Assembly (NCBI GenBank): GCA_020216745.1
Contig: JAIWNQ010000001.1
Coordinates: 1 to 10,000 of the forward strand
DNA from: Candidatus Hydrogenedens sp.
GTDB taxonomy: Bacteria; Hydrogenedentota; Hydrogenedentia; Hydrogenedentales; Hydrogenedentaceae
Direction of reading: 5' to 3'
DNA length: 10,000 nucleotides
The notes beneath the pieces are model-generated. The model was not told the origin of the DNA. It saw only the letters and a list, made by a program, of their open reading frames with translations, and made no database searches. This document shows, piece by piece, positions 1 through 6,826 of the stretch; position 1 is the first letter of the stretch, and each line of letters begins with the position of its first letter. A program made the translations under genes and the position numbers.

Positions 1-811
1 ATCCAAGCGACAAGGCCTTTTTGACATGCTTATTTATGTGCCCATTAACTAGCTCATCTGGATGGCAATCGTCCGTACAAAACATGGCCATCTTTGGGTT
101 GTATCCGATGATTGGGTGCAAAGAATCGAAATTTTTTGCTGCACTTCCTTCTCGAATCAACACCTTCATACCAAGTTCAATCTTTTCCTTTGCTTCAGCC
201 AGTGAGAAACATTCATGATCAGTGCTAATTCCTGATTGGACATACTTTCTTAAGGATTCGCCCGTTAAACCGGGCGCATGCCCATCGACTGGCACACCCC
301 TTTTTTTTGCTTCATTTAGGATGCTTGTAACCCCATCGGCATCATTAATTACCCCTGGGAAGTTCATCATTTCAGCTAAAAGCTTCACCTCGGGCAAATC
401 GAGCAGATGAGCTACCTCTTTTGATGAAAATGGATTAAAACACTCATCGATTGGCGAAGCGGGAACACAAGATGGGACACCAAAGTAAATCTTGAGCTTT
501 GAACGTTTGGCGTCATCAATCATGAACTTTACTCCCTCTACGCCTGCCACGTTAGCCACTTCGTGGGGGTCAGCAACCACAGCAACCGTCCCATGCTTTA
601 CTGCTGTTTCGGCAAACCGTTCCGGGATAAGCATAGAACTCTCAATATGAACATGGGAATCTACAAATCCCGGAAGTATGAACACTTCGGGCGCTTCATC
701 GCATGCAACTATACTTTCTATGACTCCCCGCTCATTTATAATCAATCGGGCATTATAGATAGATCTCTCCTTTACATTCACCAACCTTCCAGATATTTCT
801 TTACGCTCCAT
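1..811 (-). CDS. ade: Adenine deaminase, N-terminal part (cut by window edge)
   Basis: Adenine deaminase hydrolyses adenine to hypoxanthine and ammonia in purine salvage; it is a cytoplasmic metal-dependent amidohydrolase. The visible 270 residues (of roughly 550-600 usual) carry the family signature in order: LPGFVDSHVHIESS (about 46-59, metal-binding HxH at 53/55), ADPHEVANV (80-88), LAEMMNFPGV (145-154), DGHAPGL (176-182), GISTDHEC (194-201), IREGSAA (219-225) and CTDDCHPDEL (245-254). All expected ligand positions are present and the frame is unbroken. The ATG at 811 is the first possible start, because an in-frame TAA lies two codons upstream. The C-terminal half lies left of position 1. 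Composition is odd: about 45% GC over positions 1-600 by hand count, against about 29% in mnmG next door, with many GC-rich codons. I infer recent acquisition or a different compositional history. The product call is firm. Confidence 0.95.
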   Translation of the reverse strand, partial: MERKEISGRLVNVKERSIYNARLIINERGVIESIVACDEAPEVFILPGFVDSHVHIESSMLIPERFAETAVKHGTVAVVADPHEVANVAGVEGVKFMIDDAKRSKLKIYFGVPSCVPASPIDECFNPFSSKEVAHLLDLPEVKLLAEMMNFPGVINDADGVTSILNEAKKRGVPVDGHAPGLTGESLRKYVQSGISTDHECFSLAEAKEKIELGMKVLIREGSAAKNFDSLHPIIGYNPKMAMFCTDDCHPDELVNGHINKHVKKALSLG

Positions 812-850
812 ATAATTTTACAAAATTGATATGATTAACAACTTTTTTAA

Positions 851-866
851 TGTTCCACGTGGAACA
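851..866. other. parS: parS-like centromere site, perfect palindrome
   Basis: The 16-bp sequence TGTTCCACGTGGAACA is its own reverse complement. It matches the conserved bacterial parS consensus (TGTTnCACGTGnAACA), the site ParB binds and loads on to organise and segregate the origin region. It lies between adenine deaminase and mnmG; mnmG (gidA) is often close to oriC and to parAB in other bacteria. No parA or parB gene is in this window. The match is seen directly; the function is inferred. A regulatory operator for the downstream adenine deaminase gene is the main alternative. Confidence 0.75.
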
Positions 867-928
867 ATTTAAGTAAAATAAGTTAATGTGCTATTTAGTA
901 ATACTTTATATTTCTATCAATAAAGTAA

Positions 929-944
929 TGTTCCACATGGAACA
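929..944. other. parS: Second parS-like site, one substitution from the perfect palindrome
   Basis: TGTTCCACATGGAACA differs from the site at 851-866 only at the central CG step (CA instead of CG). Its start is 78 bp away and it ends at the base next to the mnmG stop codon (945-947). Bacterial parS clusters often contain degenerate copies next to a perfect one, so I read it as a weaker second ParB site. The AT-rich 62 bases between the two sites hold nothing else that I recognise. It may also simply be a decayed duplicate. Confidence 0.6.
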
Positions 945-2801
945 CTATCTTCCAAAATATACTAAAAGTACATTTATGTCGCTTGGTGAAATTCCAGGAA
1001 TTCGTTTTGCCTGACCTACTGTTGCTGGTCTTATTTTATTTAGTTTTATTCTTGCTTCAGTACTTAGAGATTTGAGTGTGCTGTAGTTAAAATCGCTTGG
1101 TATTTTAATATGCTCTAGTCTTTTTATTTTATCTGCTATTAGTCTTTCATTTTCTATGTAGCCGCTATATTTTAATCTTATTTCAACAGATGTTACTACT
1201 TCCTGATTCTGTTCTGTGTAATTTAAGGCGCTTTCTCTTAGTAGATCATTCAAAGTAACTTCTGGTCTTAATACGATATCGATTAGTTTTCGTTTTTGAT
1301 TTATTGGTGTTGAGTTAATTCTTTCTAAAAATGGATTAATTATTTTGGGTGCAACAGAAACTGAGTTAATTTCTTTTTCTAACTTTTCAATATTCATAAG
1401 CTTTTTCTTTAGTCTTTCTATATCTTCATTTGATACCATGCCTAATTTATAAGCAATGGGGGTTAGTCTTTCATCAGCATTATCCTGTCTTATTAATATT
1501 CTGAATTCAGCTCGACTTGTGAACATGCGATAAGGTTCGTCAACCCCTTTTGTTACTAAGTCATCTATAAGCACTCCTATATATGCTTGATCCCTGTTTA
1601 AAATGAAAGCCTCTGGTTTATTGTGTGCTGATATGTGGGCATTAGCCCCTGCTACAATTCCCTGACCTGCAGCTTCCTCGTATCCGGTAGTGCCATTTAT
1701 TTGTCCTGCAAAAAATAAGTTTTTTACAATTTTGGTTTCCAGCGTGTGGTTTAGCTGAGTGGGATCGAAATAATCATACTCTATTGCATACCCTGGTCGA
1801 AGTATGTGCGCACTCTCAAACCCGGGAATTTCTTTCAAGGCTCTGTATTGTATATCAACTGGCAGAGATGATGAAAAACCATTCAAGTACATTTCGTAGG
1901 TGAAAACTCCTTCGGGTTCCAAGAATAACTGGTGTGATGTTTTTGAAGAAAACGTATTTATCTTATCCTCAATGCTGGGGCAATATCTAGGGCCAACACC
2001 CTTGATTGTACCTGTAAATAATGGTGATTGGTTAAAACCTAATTTTAAAATATCATGAACCGTTTGATTAGTATTTACGATATAGCAGTGCTTATGCGGA
2101 AGGTTAGATTTAAAGCTTGGATTGAATGAGAATTTGGCTATGCTTTGGGTTTCTTGAATTGTCAATTTTGAAAAATCTACAGTTCTTCCATCTATTCTTA
2201 CAGGTGTTCCGGTTTTCATTCTTCCTGCCTTGAATCCGATATCAATTAGTTGTTCTGTAATTCCTTCAGAACTTCGTTCACCAATACGTCCGCCTGAAAA
2301 ATTTGTTAATCCTATATGTATTTTTCCATTCAAAAAGGTTCCGTTTGTTAACACAACGGACCTACATTTAACTTTTTGATTTGTTTTTGTTACTACTCCT
2401 TTAATAATGTCATTTTCTATTACTAATCGTACTACCTCATCTTGCCAGAGAAATAAATTAGGTAATGATTCTAAATATTTTCGCCATTCCAGAGTGAATA
2501 ACATTCTATCGCATTGTGCTCTTGGACTCCACATGGCAGGACCTTTGCTTTGGTTTAGCATTCTGAAGTGAATGGTTGTTAAATCGGTAGCTTTTCCGGT
2601 ATAACCTCCGAGAGCATCGATTTCTCTAACAATTTGTCCTTTTGCAATTCCTCCTATTGCAGGGTTACAACTCATTTGGGCAAGTTTTGTTAAATCCATG
2701 GAAATAAGTAGAACTTTAGAACCCATCTTAGCAGCAATGGCTGCTGCTTCGCAACCTGCATGACCACCTCCAACAACAACAACATCAAAATTTACTTCCA
2801 T
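945..2801 (-). CDS. mnmG: tRNA uridine-5-carboxymethylaminomethyl modification enzyme MnmG (GidA)
   Basis: With MnmE, MnmG installs the (carboxymethyl)aminomethyl group on the wobble uridine (U34) of certain tRNAs, using FAD, NADH and methylene-tetrahydrofolate. At 618 aa it is the normal length (E. coli 629). The N-terminal FAD-binding Rossmann motif [10 protein letters not shown] is at 11-20. The two cysteines conserved in the family are in MSCNPAIGG (C45) and [11 protein letters not shown] (C274). [13 protein letters not shown] (335-347) and the second FAD-contact motif [17 protein letters not shown] (365-381) are intact. The C-terminal helical domain that contacts MnmE and tRNA ends in [18 protein letters not shown]. 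The ATG at 2801 places the GxGxxG motif at the usual distance from the N-terminus. The gene overlaps the end of ybeY by 10 bases, so it is probably translationally coupled. The stop codon abuts a parS-like palindrome. Confidence 0.98.
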   Translation of the reverse strand: MEVNFDVVVVGGGHAGCEAAAIAAKMGSKVLLISMDLTKLAQMSCNPAIGGIAKGQIVREIDALGGYTGKATDLTTIHFRMLNQSKGPAMWSPRAQCDRMLFTLEWRKYLESLPNLFLWQDEVVRLVIENDIIKGVVTKTNQKVKCRSVVLTNGTFLNGKIHIGLTNFSGGRIGERSSEGITEQLIDIGFKAGRMKTGTPVRIDGRTVDFSKLTIQETQSIAKFSFNPSFKSNLPHKHCYIVNTNQTVHDILKLGFNQSPLFTGTIKGVGPRYCPSIEDKINTFSSKTSHQLFLEPEGVFTYEMYLNGFSSSLPVDIQYRALKEIPGFESAHILRPGYAIEYDYFDPTQLNHTLETKIVKNLFFAGQINGTTGYEEAAGQGIVAGANAHISAHNKPEAFILNRDQAYIGVLIDDLVTKGVDEPYRMFTSRAEFRILIRQDNADERLTPIAYKLGMVSNEDIERLKKKLMNIEKLEKEINSVSVAPKIINPFLERINSTPINQKRKLIDIVLRPEVTLNDLLRESALNYTEQNQEVVTSVEIRLKYSGYIENERLIADKIKRLEHIKIPSDFNYSTLKSLSTEARIKLNKIRPATVGQAKRIPGISPSDINVLLVYFGR

Positions 2802-3229
2802 TGTTCAGAATAAAGATTTAGAGCCCAGTTTTCCAGTTCTGTCATCGATTTCTTTTGTTCTTCGGTTTTATCTTCAAAACCTATGGCATGAAGTATTCCG
2901 TGAATGATTACCCTTCTTAATTCTATTTCGAATTCCTGTCCAAATGAATTAGCATTTGACCTAACCGTATCAATAGATATAACAATGTCTGCAGAAATAA
3001 TGTTTTCTGTACTATAGCTAAAAGTAATGATGTCGGTATAATAATCGTGATTAAGATATTTTCTATTTATTTCGAGTATTTGGGTGTCGTTTGTGAAAAG
3101 GTAGTTTACGTCACCAAGAATTTTATTAAAGTGATTTTCTATTATATCCTTTATCCAACCTTTAATTGAATTTTTATTTTTTACCAATTTTTGAATAGAC
3201 GTATTTGAGTAAGAAAAACTAACTGCCAT
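2792..3229 (-). CDS. ybeY: Endoribonuclease / rRNA maturation factor YbeY
   Basis: YbeY is a small metal-dependent endoribonuclease involved in 16S rRNA 3'-end maturation and ribosome quality control. At 145 aa it has the usual length. The signature region starts at H110 in [12 protein letters not shown]110 and H114 are the first two metal ligands. The third position, His in the E. coli-type HGxLHLxGYDH motif, is Asp here (D120). As I recall, members of the Bacteroidota commonly have Asp followed by Lys-Thr at this place, so I treat it as lineage-typical, not inactivating. The upstream block [15 protein letters not shown] (59-73) is the conserved family segment before the motif. The gene starts one base after the stop of the RsbW-like ATPase gene and ends inside mnmG, so the three genes form one operon. 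Confidence 0.95.
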   Translation of the reverse strand: MAVSFSYSNTSIQKLVKNKNSIKGWIKDIIENHFNKILGDVNYLFTNDTQILEINRKYLNHDYYTDIITFSYSTENIISADIVISIDTVRSNANSFGQEFEIELRRVIIHGILHAIGFEDKTEEQKKSMTELENWALNLYSEQWK

Positions 3230-3230
3230 C

Positions 3231-3632
3231 TTATATTCTAAAATGTAATTCTACAGTTGATCCTTTATTTTCAAACTTAATATTGTCAGATAGCTTTTTC
3301 ATTAAAAACACTCCTCTTCCTGAAATGTTTTCAATGTTCTCTGGTACTGTTGGATCGGGTATTGCATTCGGATCGAATCCTGTTCCTTGATCGGATATCT
3401 TTACAATTATTTCTTTATCGTTTACAGTAAATGTAATAGTAACATTTTTTCTCTGGTCGAGTTTGTTTCCATGTACAATGGCATTGTTTACTCCTTCAAT
3501 TGTGGCTATTAAGATTTTTCCATAAACATCAGGAGTTATAGTAAGCTGTTCGGAAATTTCATCTATTATTTTTTCAATTAAACTTATCTGTTCCAGCTTA
3601 CTTGGTATTGTTATTGACCTTTCCATGATCAT
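3231..3632 (-). CDS. RsbW/SpoIIAB-like HATPase (anti-sigma-factor-type ATP-binding protein)
   Basis: A single GHKL ATPase domain of 133 aa, of the serine-kinase/anti-sigma (HATPase_c_2) type. The N box is EGVNNAIVHGNK (46-57, with E46 and N50), the G1 box DQGTGFDP (81-88) and the G2 box SGRGVFLMKKL (104-114), so ATP binding is likely. There is no transmembrane segment and no extra domain. In the RsbW/SpoIIAB group such proteins phosphorylate an STAS anti-anti-sigma partner or sequester a sigma factor. No partner is encoded nearby, so substrate and role are unknown. It is the first gene of a unit with ybeY and mnmG and sits behind a candidate promoter. ATG 3632 gives the longest product; ATG 3626 (third codon) is an equal alternative. 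Confidence 0.88.
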   Translation of the reverse strand: MIMERSITIPSKLEQISLIEKIIDEISEQLTITPDVYGKILIATIEGVNNAIVHGNKLDQRKNVTITFTVNDKEIIVKISDQGTGFDPNAIPDPTVPENIENISGRGVFLMKKLSDNIKFENKGSTVELHFRI

Positions 3633-3676
3633 TAATATTGTATTTTTTATACTTACCTTTTATTCTAAAAGTTACA

Positions 3677-3710
3677 CAAAAATATTACTTTTTTTTGTTT
3701 AATATTTCAA
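3677..3710 (-). promoter_or_regulatory. Candidate Bacteroidota-type promoter for the ATPase-ybeY-mnmG operon
   Basis: On the minus strand, TATTTTTG (3677-3684) is an exact match to the -7 consensus TAnnTTTG. A TTG (3708-3710) lies 23 bases upstream of it, at the upper limit of the usual spacing. The TTG overlaps the 3' end of the EnvC-like gene. Transcription would start near 3670, giving a leader of roughly 40 bases. In AT-rich DNA such matches arise by chance, so this rests mainly on its position at the only real gap in the minus-strand run. Confidence 0.45.
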
Positions 3711-4880
3711 CCAAATAAGTGGGTTTTCTGGTTCCTTTTCATTCCATATCTCAAAGTGTAGGATGTACGTATTATCGGGTTGTTGAATTAATTCTCCTAT
3801 TTTTTCTCCTATTGTAACTTTTTGTCCTGGTTTAACTCCGGTTCGTAGTAGATTTGAATAAACAGTTAGGTACTCTCCATGTCTAATAATGATTGCTAAT
3901 CCACCATAAGGTACATTAAACACTTTGGTAACCTCGCCACTAAATACCGAATAAACGGGTTCAGAACTTTTCATTATTAAATCAATTCCATTGTTTTTTA
4001 TGGATATGTTTTTTAAAACCGGGTGCTTTGTTTCGCCAAATTGATTTAGTAAGGTTGCATTTGCAGCGGGCAGAGGTAGTTTTCCCTTATTTTCCCTGAA
4101 GTTTTTACTTAACTCTGAATATACTCTTGTTCGCTCAGGACTCATTTTTTTTAGTGATTTGGCATTTTCCTCTATTAATCTTTTAATCTCATTATCTATT
4201 AATACCAAGCGCTTTTCATTTCTTTTTTGTTCTTCTAGTAAAGCATTTTTCTTTTTTTCTAAGTTTTCAATTGAATTTTCTAAATTTTTTGTGGTTATGT
4301 CAAGTTCTCTTATCGTTCTTTGATATTCATTTTCTTTTAACTTTAATTGTTTTATATTTAATACGTACATCTCTTTATAATTCTCATATCTGTTTCTTTC
4401 ATCTTCTATTTCTAATAATAATTTATTAAAATATGATGATAAATTTTTATACATTTTTAAACGGGCATAGGCTTGATTAAATGAATTTGATGAGAGTAAT
4501 AGTAGTAAAATATGATTTTTTTCTCTTAATTTTTTAAAATAAGTATTGTAAATTATTACTAGTTCTTCTCTTCTTTTTTGTAGTACATATGAAATACTAT
4601 CAATTATTTTTGTTGTTTCTAAAAGATTTGTGTTTAGTGTTAATATTTGTGCTCTTAGATTTTCTAATAGTTCGTTTTGAAGTTTGATTTTTTGTTTTTT
4701 TAAGGTAATTTCTGTTAATGTTACGTTTCTATTCTTTTCTAGGGATGTTATTTGATTACTAATTTCATATATTTTGGCTTCTACCTCTTTTTTTTGATTA
4801 TTTAAAATATCGATATTTTTCTGCGATAGTGCAGAGTTTAAAATTAGGTTGATAATTATAAAAAATATTATTTTTTTCAT
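3699..4880 (-). CDS. EnvC-like coiled-coil protein with degenerate LytM (M23) domain
   Basis: Probably an exported activator of peptidoglycan amidases during cell separation, by analogy with EnvC. Residues 1-19 form a signal peptide (Lys-Lys, then a hydrophobic stretch to ALSQ). Residues about 20-250 are a long, Lys/Glu-rich coiled coil. A LytM/M23 fold follows, from about 270 to 393 (ANATLLNQFGETKHP, then VKPGQKVTIGEKIG and LHFEIW). The M23 active site is not intact: the HxxxD motif reads NNGID, with Asn296 for the zinc-binding His and D300 kept, and the HxH motif reads HFE, with H375 kept and Glu377 for the second His. Losing two of three zinc ligands implies no peptidase activity, as in EnvC, whose C-terminus has a similar FEIR ending. 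The start codon overlaps the dut stop by 4 bases (ATGA). A true endopeptidase is unlikely. Confidence 0.85.
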   Translation of the reverse strand: MKKIIFFIIINLILNSALSQKNIDILNNQKKEVEAKIYEISNQITSLEKNRNVTLTEITLKKQKIKLQNELLENLRAQILTLNTNLLETTKIIDSISYVLQKRREELVIIYNTYFKKLREKNHILLLLLSSNSFNQAYARLKMYKNLSSYFNKLLLEIEDERNRYENYKEMYVLNIKQLKLKENEYQRTIRELDITTKNLENSIENLEKKKNALLEEQKRNEKRLVLIDNEIKRLIEENAKSLKKMSPERTRVYSELSKNFRENKGKLPLPAANATLLNQFGETKHPVLKNISIKNNGIDLIMKSSEPVYSVFSGEVTKVFNVPYGGLAIIIRHGEYLTVYSNLLRTGVKPGQKVTIGEKIGELIQQPDNTYILHFEIWNEKEPENPLIWLKY

Positions 4881-5314
4881 TTTATGCCGGTTGAACCAAA
4901 TCCTCCAGAACCTCTTTTAGTTTGATTTATTGTATCTACATTTTCAAACATAACTTTTTCATATCTTGAGAACACCATTTGACATATTCTTTCTCCAGGT
5001 TCGATAGTTATTTCCTCTTTACTTAAATTTATTACAATAATTCCTATTTCACCTCTGTAATCAGAATCAATAGTTCCGGGAGTATTTAAAACGGTTAATC
5101 CCTTTTTAATTGCCAAACCGCTTCGTGGGCGTATTTGTGCTTCAATTCCTTCGGGTATTTCTAAAAATATTCCTGTAGGTATCAACACTCTTTCAAGAGT
5201 TTTTAGTATTACTGGTTCTTTTATGTTTGCTCTTAAATCAACACCACTTGAATGTTCGGTAGCATACTCAGGTATGCTGAAGTTAGATTTATTTAAAATT
5301 TTTACCTTCTCCAT
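4877..5314 (-). CDS. dut: Deoxyuridine 5'-triphosphate nucleotidohydrolase (dUTPase)
   Basis: Hydrolyses dUTP to dUMP and pyrophosphate, keeping uracil out of DNA and feeding thymidylate synthesis; it acts in the cytoplasm as a homotrimer. All five trimeric dUTPase motifs are present in order: I SGVDLRA (23-29), II RPRSGLAIKKG (62-72), III NTPGTIDSDYRGEI (77-90, with the conserved Asp residues), IV GERICQMVF (107-115) and V KRGSGGFGSTG (133-143), the C-terminal arm that closes over the substrate. The length of 145 aa is typical. The start lies 13 bases inside the flippase gene, and the TGA overlaps the next ATG, so it is very probably co-translated in a flippase-dut-EnvC unit. I see no promoter of its own. 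Confidence 0.98.
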   Translation of the reverse strand: MEKVKILNKSNFSIPEYATEHSSGVDLRANIKEPVILKTLERVLIPTGIFLEIPEGIEAQIRPRSGLAIKKGLTVLNTPGTIDSDYRGEIGIIVINLSKEEITIEPGERICQMVFSRYEKVMFENVDTINQTKRGSGGFGSTGIK

Positions 5315-6750
5315 ATGTCAATCTTTTCTTTTTTGATGAATAGAGCAATAAATATGAATACAAATATATTGGAAACTATTAATGCGAAAACTGAACTTAA
5401 AAAAACAAGTATTAGCGAAGAAAAAAGAATTATGAATAAGAGAAATGAAGAATATATTTTTGCATTACTAGTATCTAAAGATATATATCCTGAATCTTTT
5501 CCATCAATATAGCTCAAAAAAGACATAGTCAAATAGGTTATAACTCTACTAACAGCAGCTCCGTAAATTCCAATTAACGGAATTAATATAAAATTAGAGA
5601 TAAAAGTTATTGCTGATCCTATTAAAGTATATTTTAGACCATATATTGTTTTGTCTGAAAGTTTATACCAAAAAGATAGATTAAAGAATAAACCGTAAAA
5701 AACGTTTGCTAGTAAAAGTATTGGAATGATGTAAAGTGATTCTCTATAGTTTCGCCCTATAAAAAATTTTAGAATAGGCAAATTAAATGAAATTAGTATA
5801 GATATAAGTATGGAAAAAATTATAAAATACTTAAGCGATTTTCCATAAACAGTTCTGTGTTCTTTTGTTTCTGCTGATTTAAAAAAGAAGGGTTCAGCAG
5901 CAAAACGATACATTTGAACAAAAAGAATCAACAAAACCGCTAATTTTACACTTGCACCATAAATACCCAACTCGTAAAGCGAATCTACACTTTTTGGTAA
6001 TAAGTATTTTATAAATAACCTATCGAAAGCTTCGTTTGTTGTTCCAGATAATCCGGCAAGTAGAACAGGAAAAGAGTATTTTAATAATTCTGAAAGAATT
6101 TTTTTATTTATTTTTAAACTAGGTATTCCTGTAAAGTATAATACTAAAATTATTACAACAATATTTTGTATTAGATTTGATAAGAAAACAAAATAAAGTA
6201 TGTCTGCATCAGGAATATACTTTATTAATAAATTAGGGTCTAATACTAAATAGAAAAATACGTTGGATATTAAATTTATGGCAACTCCTATTATCTTAAT
6301 TGAAGAAAAAACGATTGGTCTGTTGCTATTCCTTAACTTAGCAAACGGAAGAGCGCTTATTGCATCTAAAGCAAGAATTAAAGCAGCAGTAGTTACATAT
6401 ATAGGAAGATATTTTGAACCTAGTAAATCTGAAATAACTCCAGAAAAAAAGTATGCAGCTATAACGAATAAAGATGATAGGACAAGCACAAAAGAAAAAG
6501 ATGAGTTGAATACTGTATCATCACCTTTATACTTATTTATAAATCTAAAATAACCAGTTTCTAGACCGAAGGTGAGCAGTATGATAAAGAAACTTATGTA
6601 AGCATAAAATTCTGTAACTATACCATACTGCAGAGGATTAGTTAGTACATTTGTGTGAATAGGTACCAATAAATAGTTAATGAATCTTGGTACCACTGTA
6701 CTTAATCCATAAATAAGAGACTGTGAATAAAGTTGTTTTACAGATGACAT
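5302..6750 (-). CDS. Wzx/MurJ-like oligosaccharide flippase (polytopic membrane protein)
   Basis: A 482-aa membrane protein of the MOP flippase superfamily (Wzx/MurJ-like polysaccharide-lipid translocases), expected to turn undecaprenyl-linked sugars across the inner membrane. The N-terminal block SQSLIYGLSTVVPRFINYLL is typical of the family. About 12-14 hydrophobic segments run through the whole chain, with a short charged loop around 291-305 and a Lys-rich cytoplasmic tail (KKEKIDIWRR). I chose ATG 6750 over an in-frame ATG at 6900. The extra 50 residues look unlike a family N-terminus, would cover both divergent promoters, and would run into the opposite gene. The substrate cannot be told from sequence: O-antigen or capsule units, or lipid II. 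It is first in a unit with dut and the EnvC-like gene, with a 13-bp overlap to dut. Confidence 0.88.
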   Translation of the reverse strand: MSSVKQLYSQSLIYGLSTVVPRFINYLLVPIHTNVLTNPLQYGIVTEFYAYISFFIILLTFGLETGYFRFINKYKGDDTVFNSSFSFVLVLSSLFVIAAYFFSGVISDLLGSKYLPIYVTTAALILALDAISALPFAKLRNSNRPIVFSSIKIIGVAINLISNVFFYLVLDPNLLIKYIPDADILYFVFLSNLIQNIVVIILVLYFTGIPSLKINKKILSELLKYSFPVLLAGLSGTTNEAFDRLFIKYLLPKSVDSLYELGIYGASVKLAVLLILFVQMYRFAAEPFFFKSAETKEHRTVYGKSLKYFIIFSILISILISFNLPILKFFIGRNYRESLYIIPILLLANVFYGLFFNLSFWYKLSDKTIYGLKYTLIGSAITFISNFILIPLIGIYGAAVSRVITYLTMSFLSYIDGKDSGYISLDTSNAKIYSSFLLFIILFSSLILVFLSSVFALIVSNIFVFIFIALFIKKEKIDIWRR

Positions 6751-6761
6751 TTTTTCAATTG

Positions 6762-6794
6762 TTGACACCAAAAGTATAATTTTTGATATTTTTG
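6762..6794 (+). promoter_or_regulatory. Candidate rightward promoter for the isomerase-pheS-crp unit
   Basis: TTG (6762-6764), a 22-base spacer, then TATTTTTG (6787-6794), which matches the Bacteroidota -7 element TAnnTTTG exactly. Transcription would begin around 6801, leaving a leader of about 26-38 bases before the isomerase start. It lies in the only gap upstream of this plus-strand unit and interlocks with the leftward promoter. Confidence 0.55.
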
Positions 6795-6799
6795 CACAA
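6769..6799 (-). promoter_or_regulatory. Candidate leftward promoter for the flippase-dut-EnvC unit
   Basis: On the minus strand, TTG (6797-6799), a 20-base spacer, then TACTTTTG (6769-6776), an exact TAnnTTTG match with near-ideal spacing. Transcription would start near 6762, about 12 bases before the flippase ATG at 6750. This supports that shorter start, since the upstream ATG at 6900 would lie outside the transcript. Confidence 0.6.
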
Positions 6800-6826
6800 T
6801 AATACCAGTAACTAAATTTTTCGAAT

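Noticed and set aside
563..829. An open frame on the plus strand opposite the start of adenine deaminase (also 21-218 and 222-410).
   Set aside because: They lie antisense to a conserved coding region and resemble no family; they are shadows of the real gene.
812..850. A possible -7 element (CAATTTTG on the minus strand) for adenine deaminase.
   Set aside because: It misses the first consensus base and has no TTG at an acceptable distance, so I do not call a promoter there.
845..944. The two palindromes read as rho-independent terminators for mnmG.
   Set aside because: The arms leave only a 4-base loop and 6-bp stems, and no run of T follows on the minus strand. The near-identity of the two copies and the match to parS explain them better.
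6263..6553. An open frame on the plus strand inside the flippase (also 5315-5512).
   Set aside because: They are antisense to a membrane protein with clear family features and have no recognisable domain.
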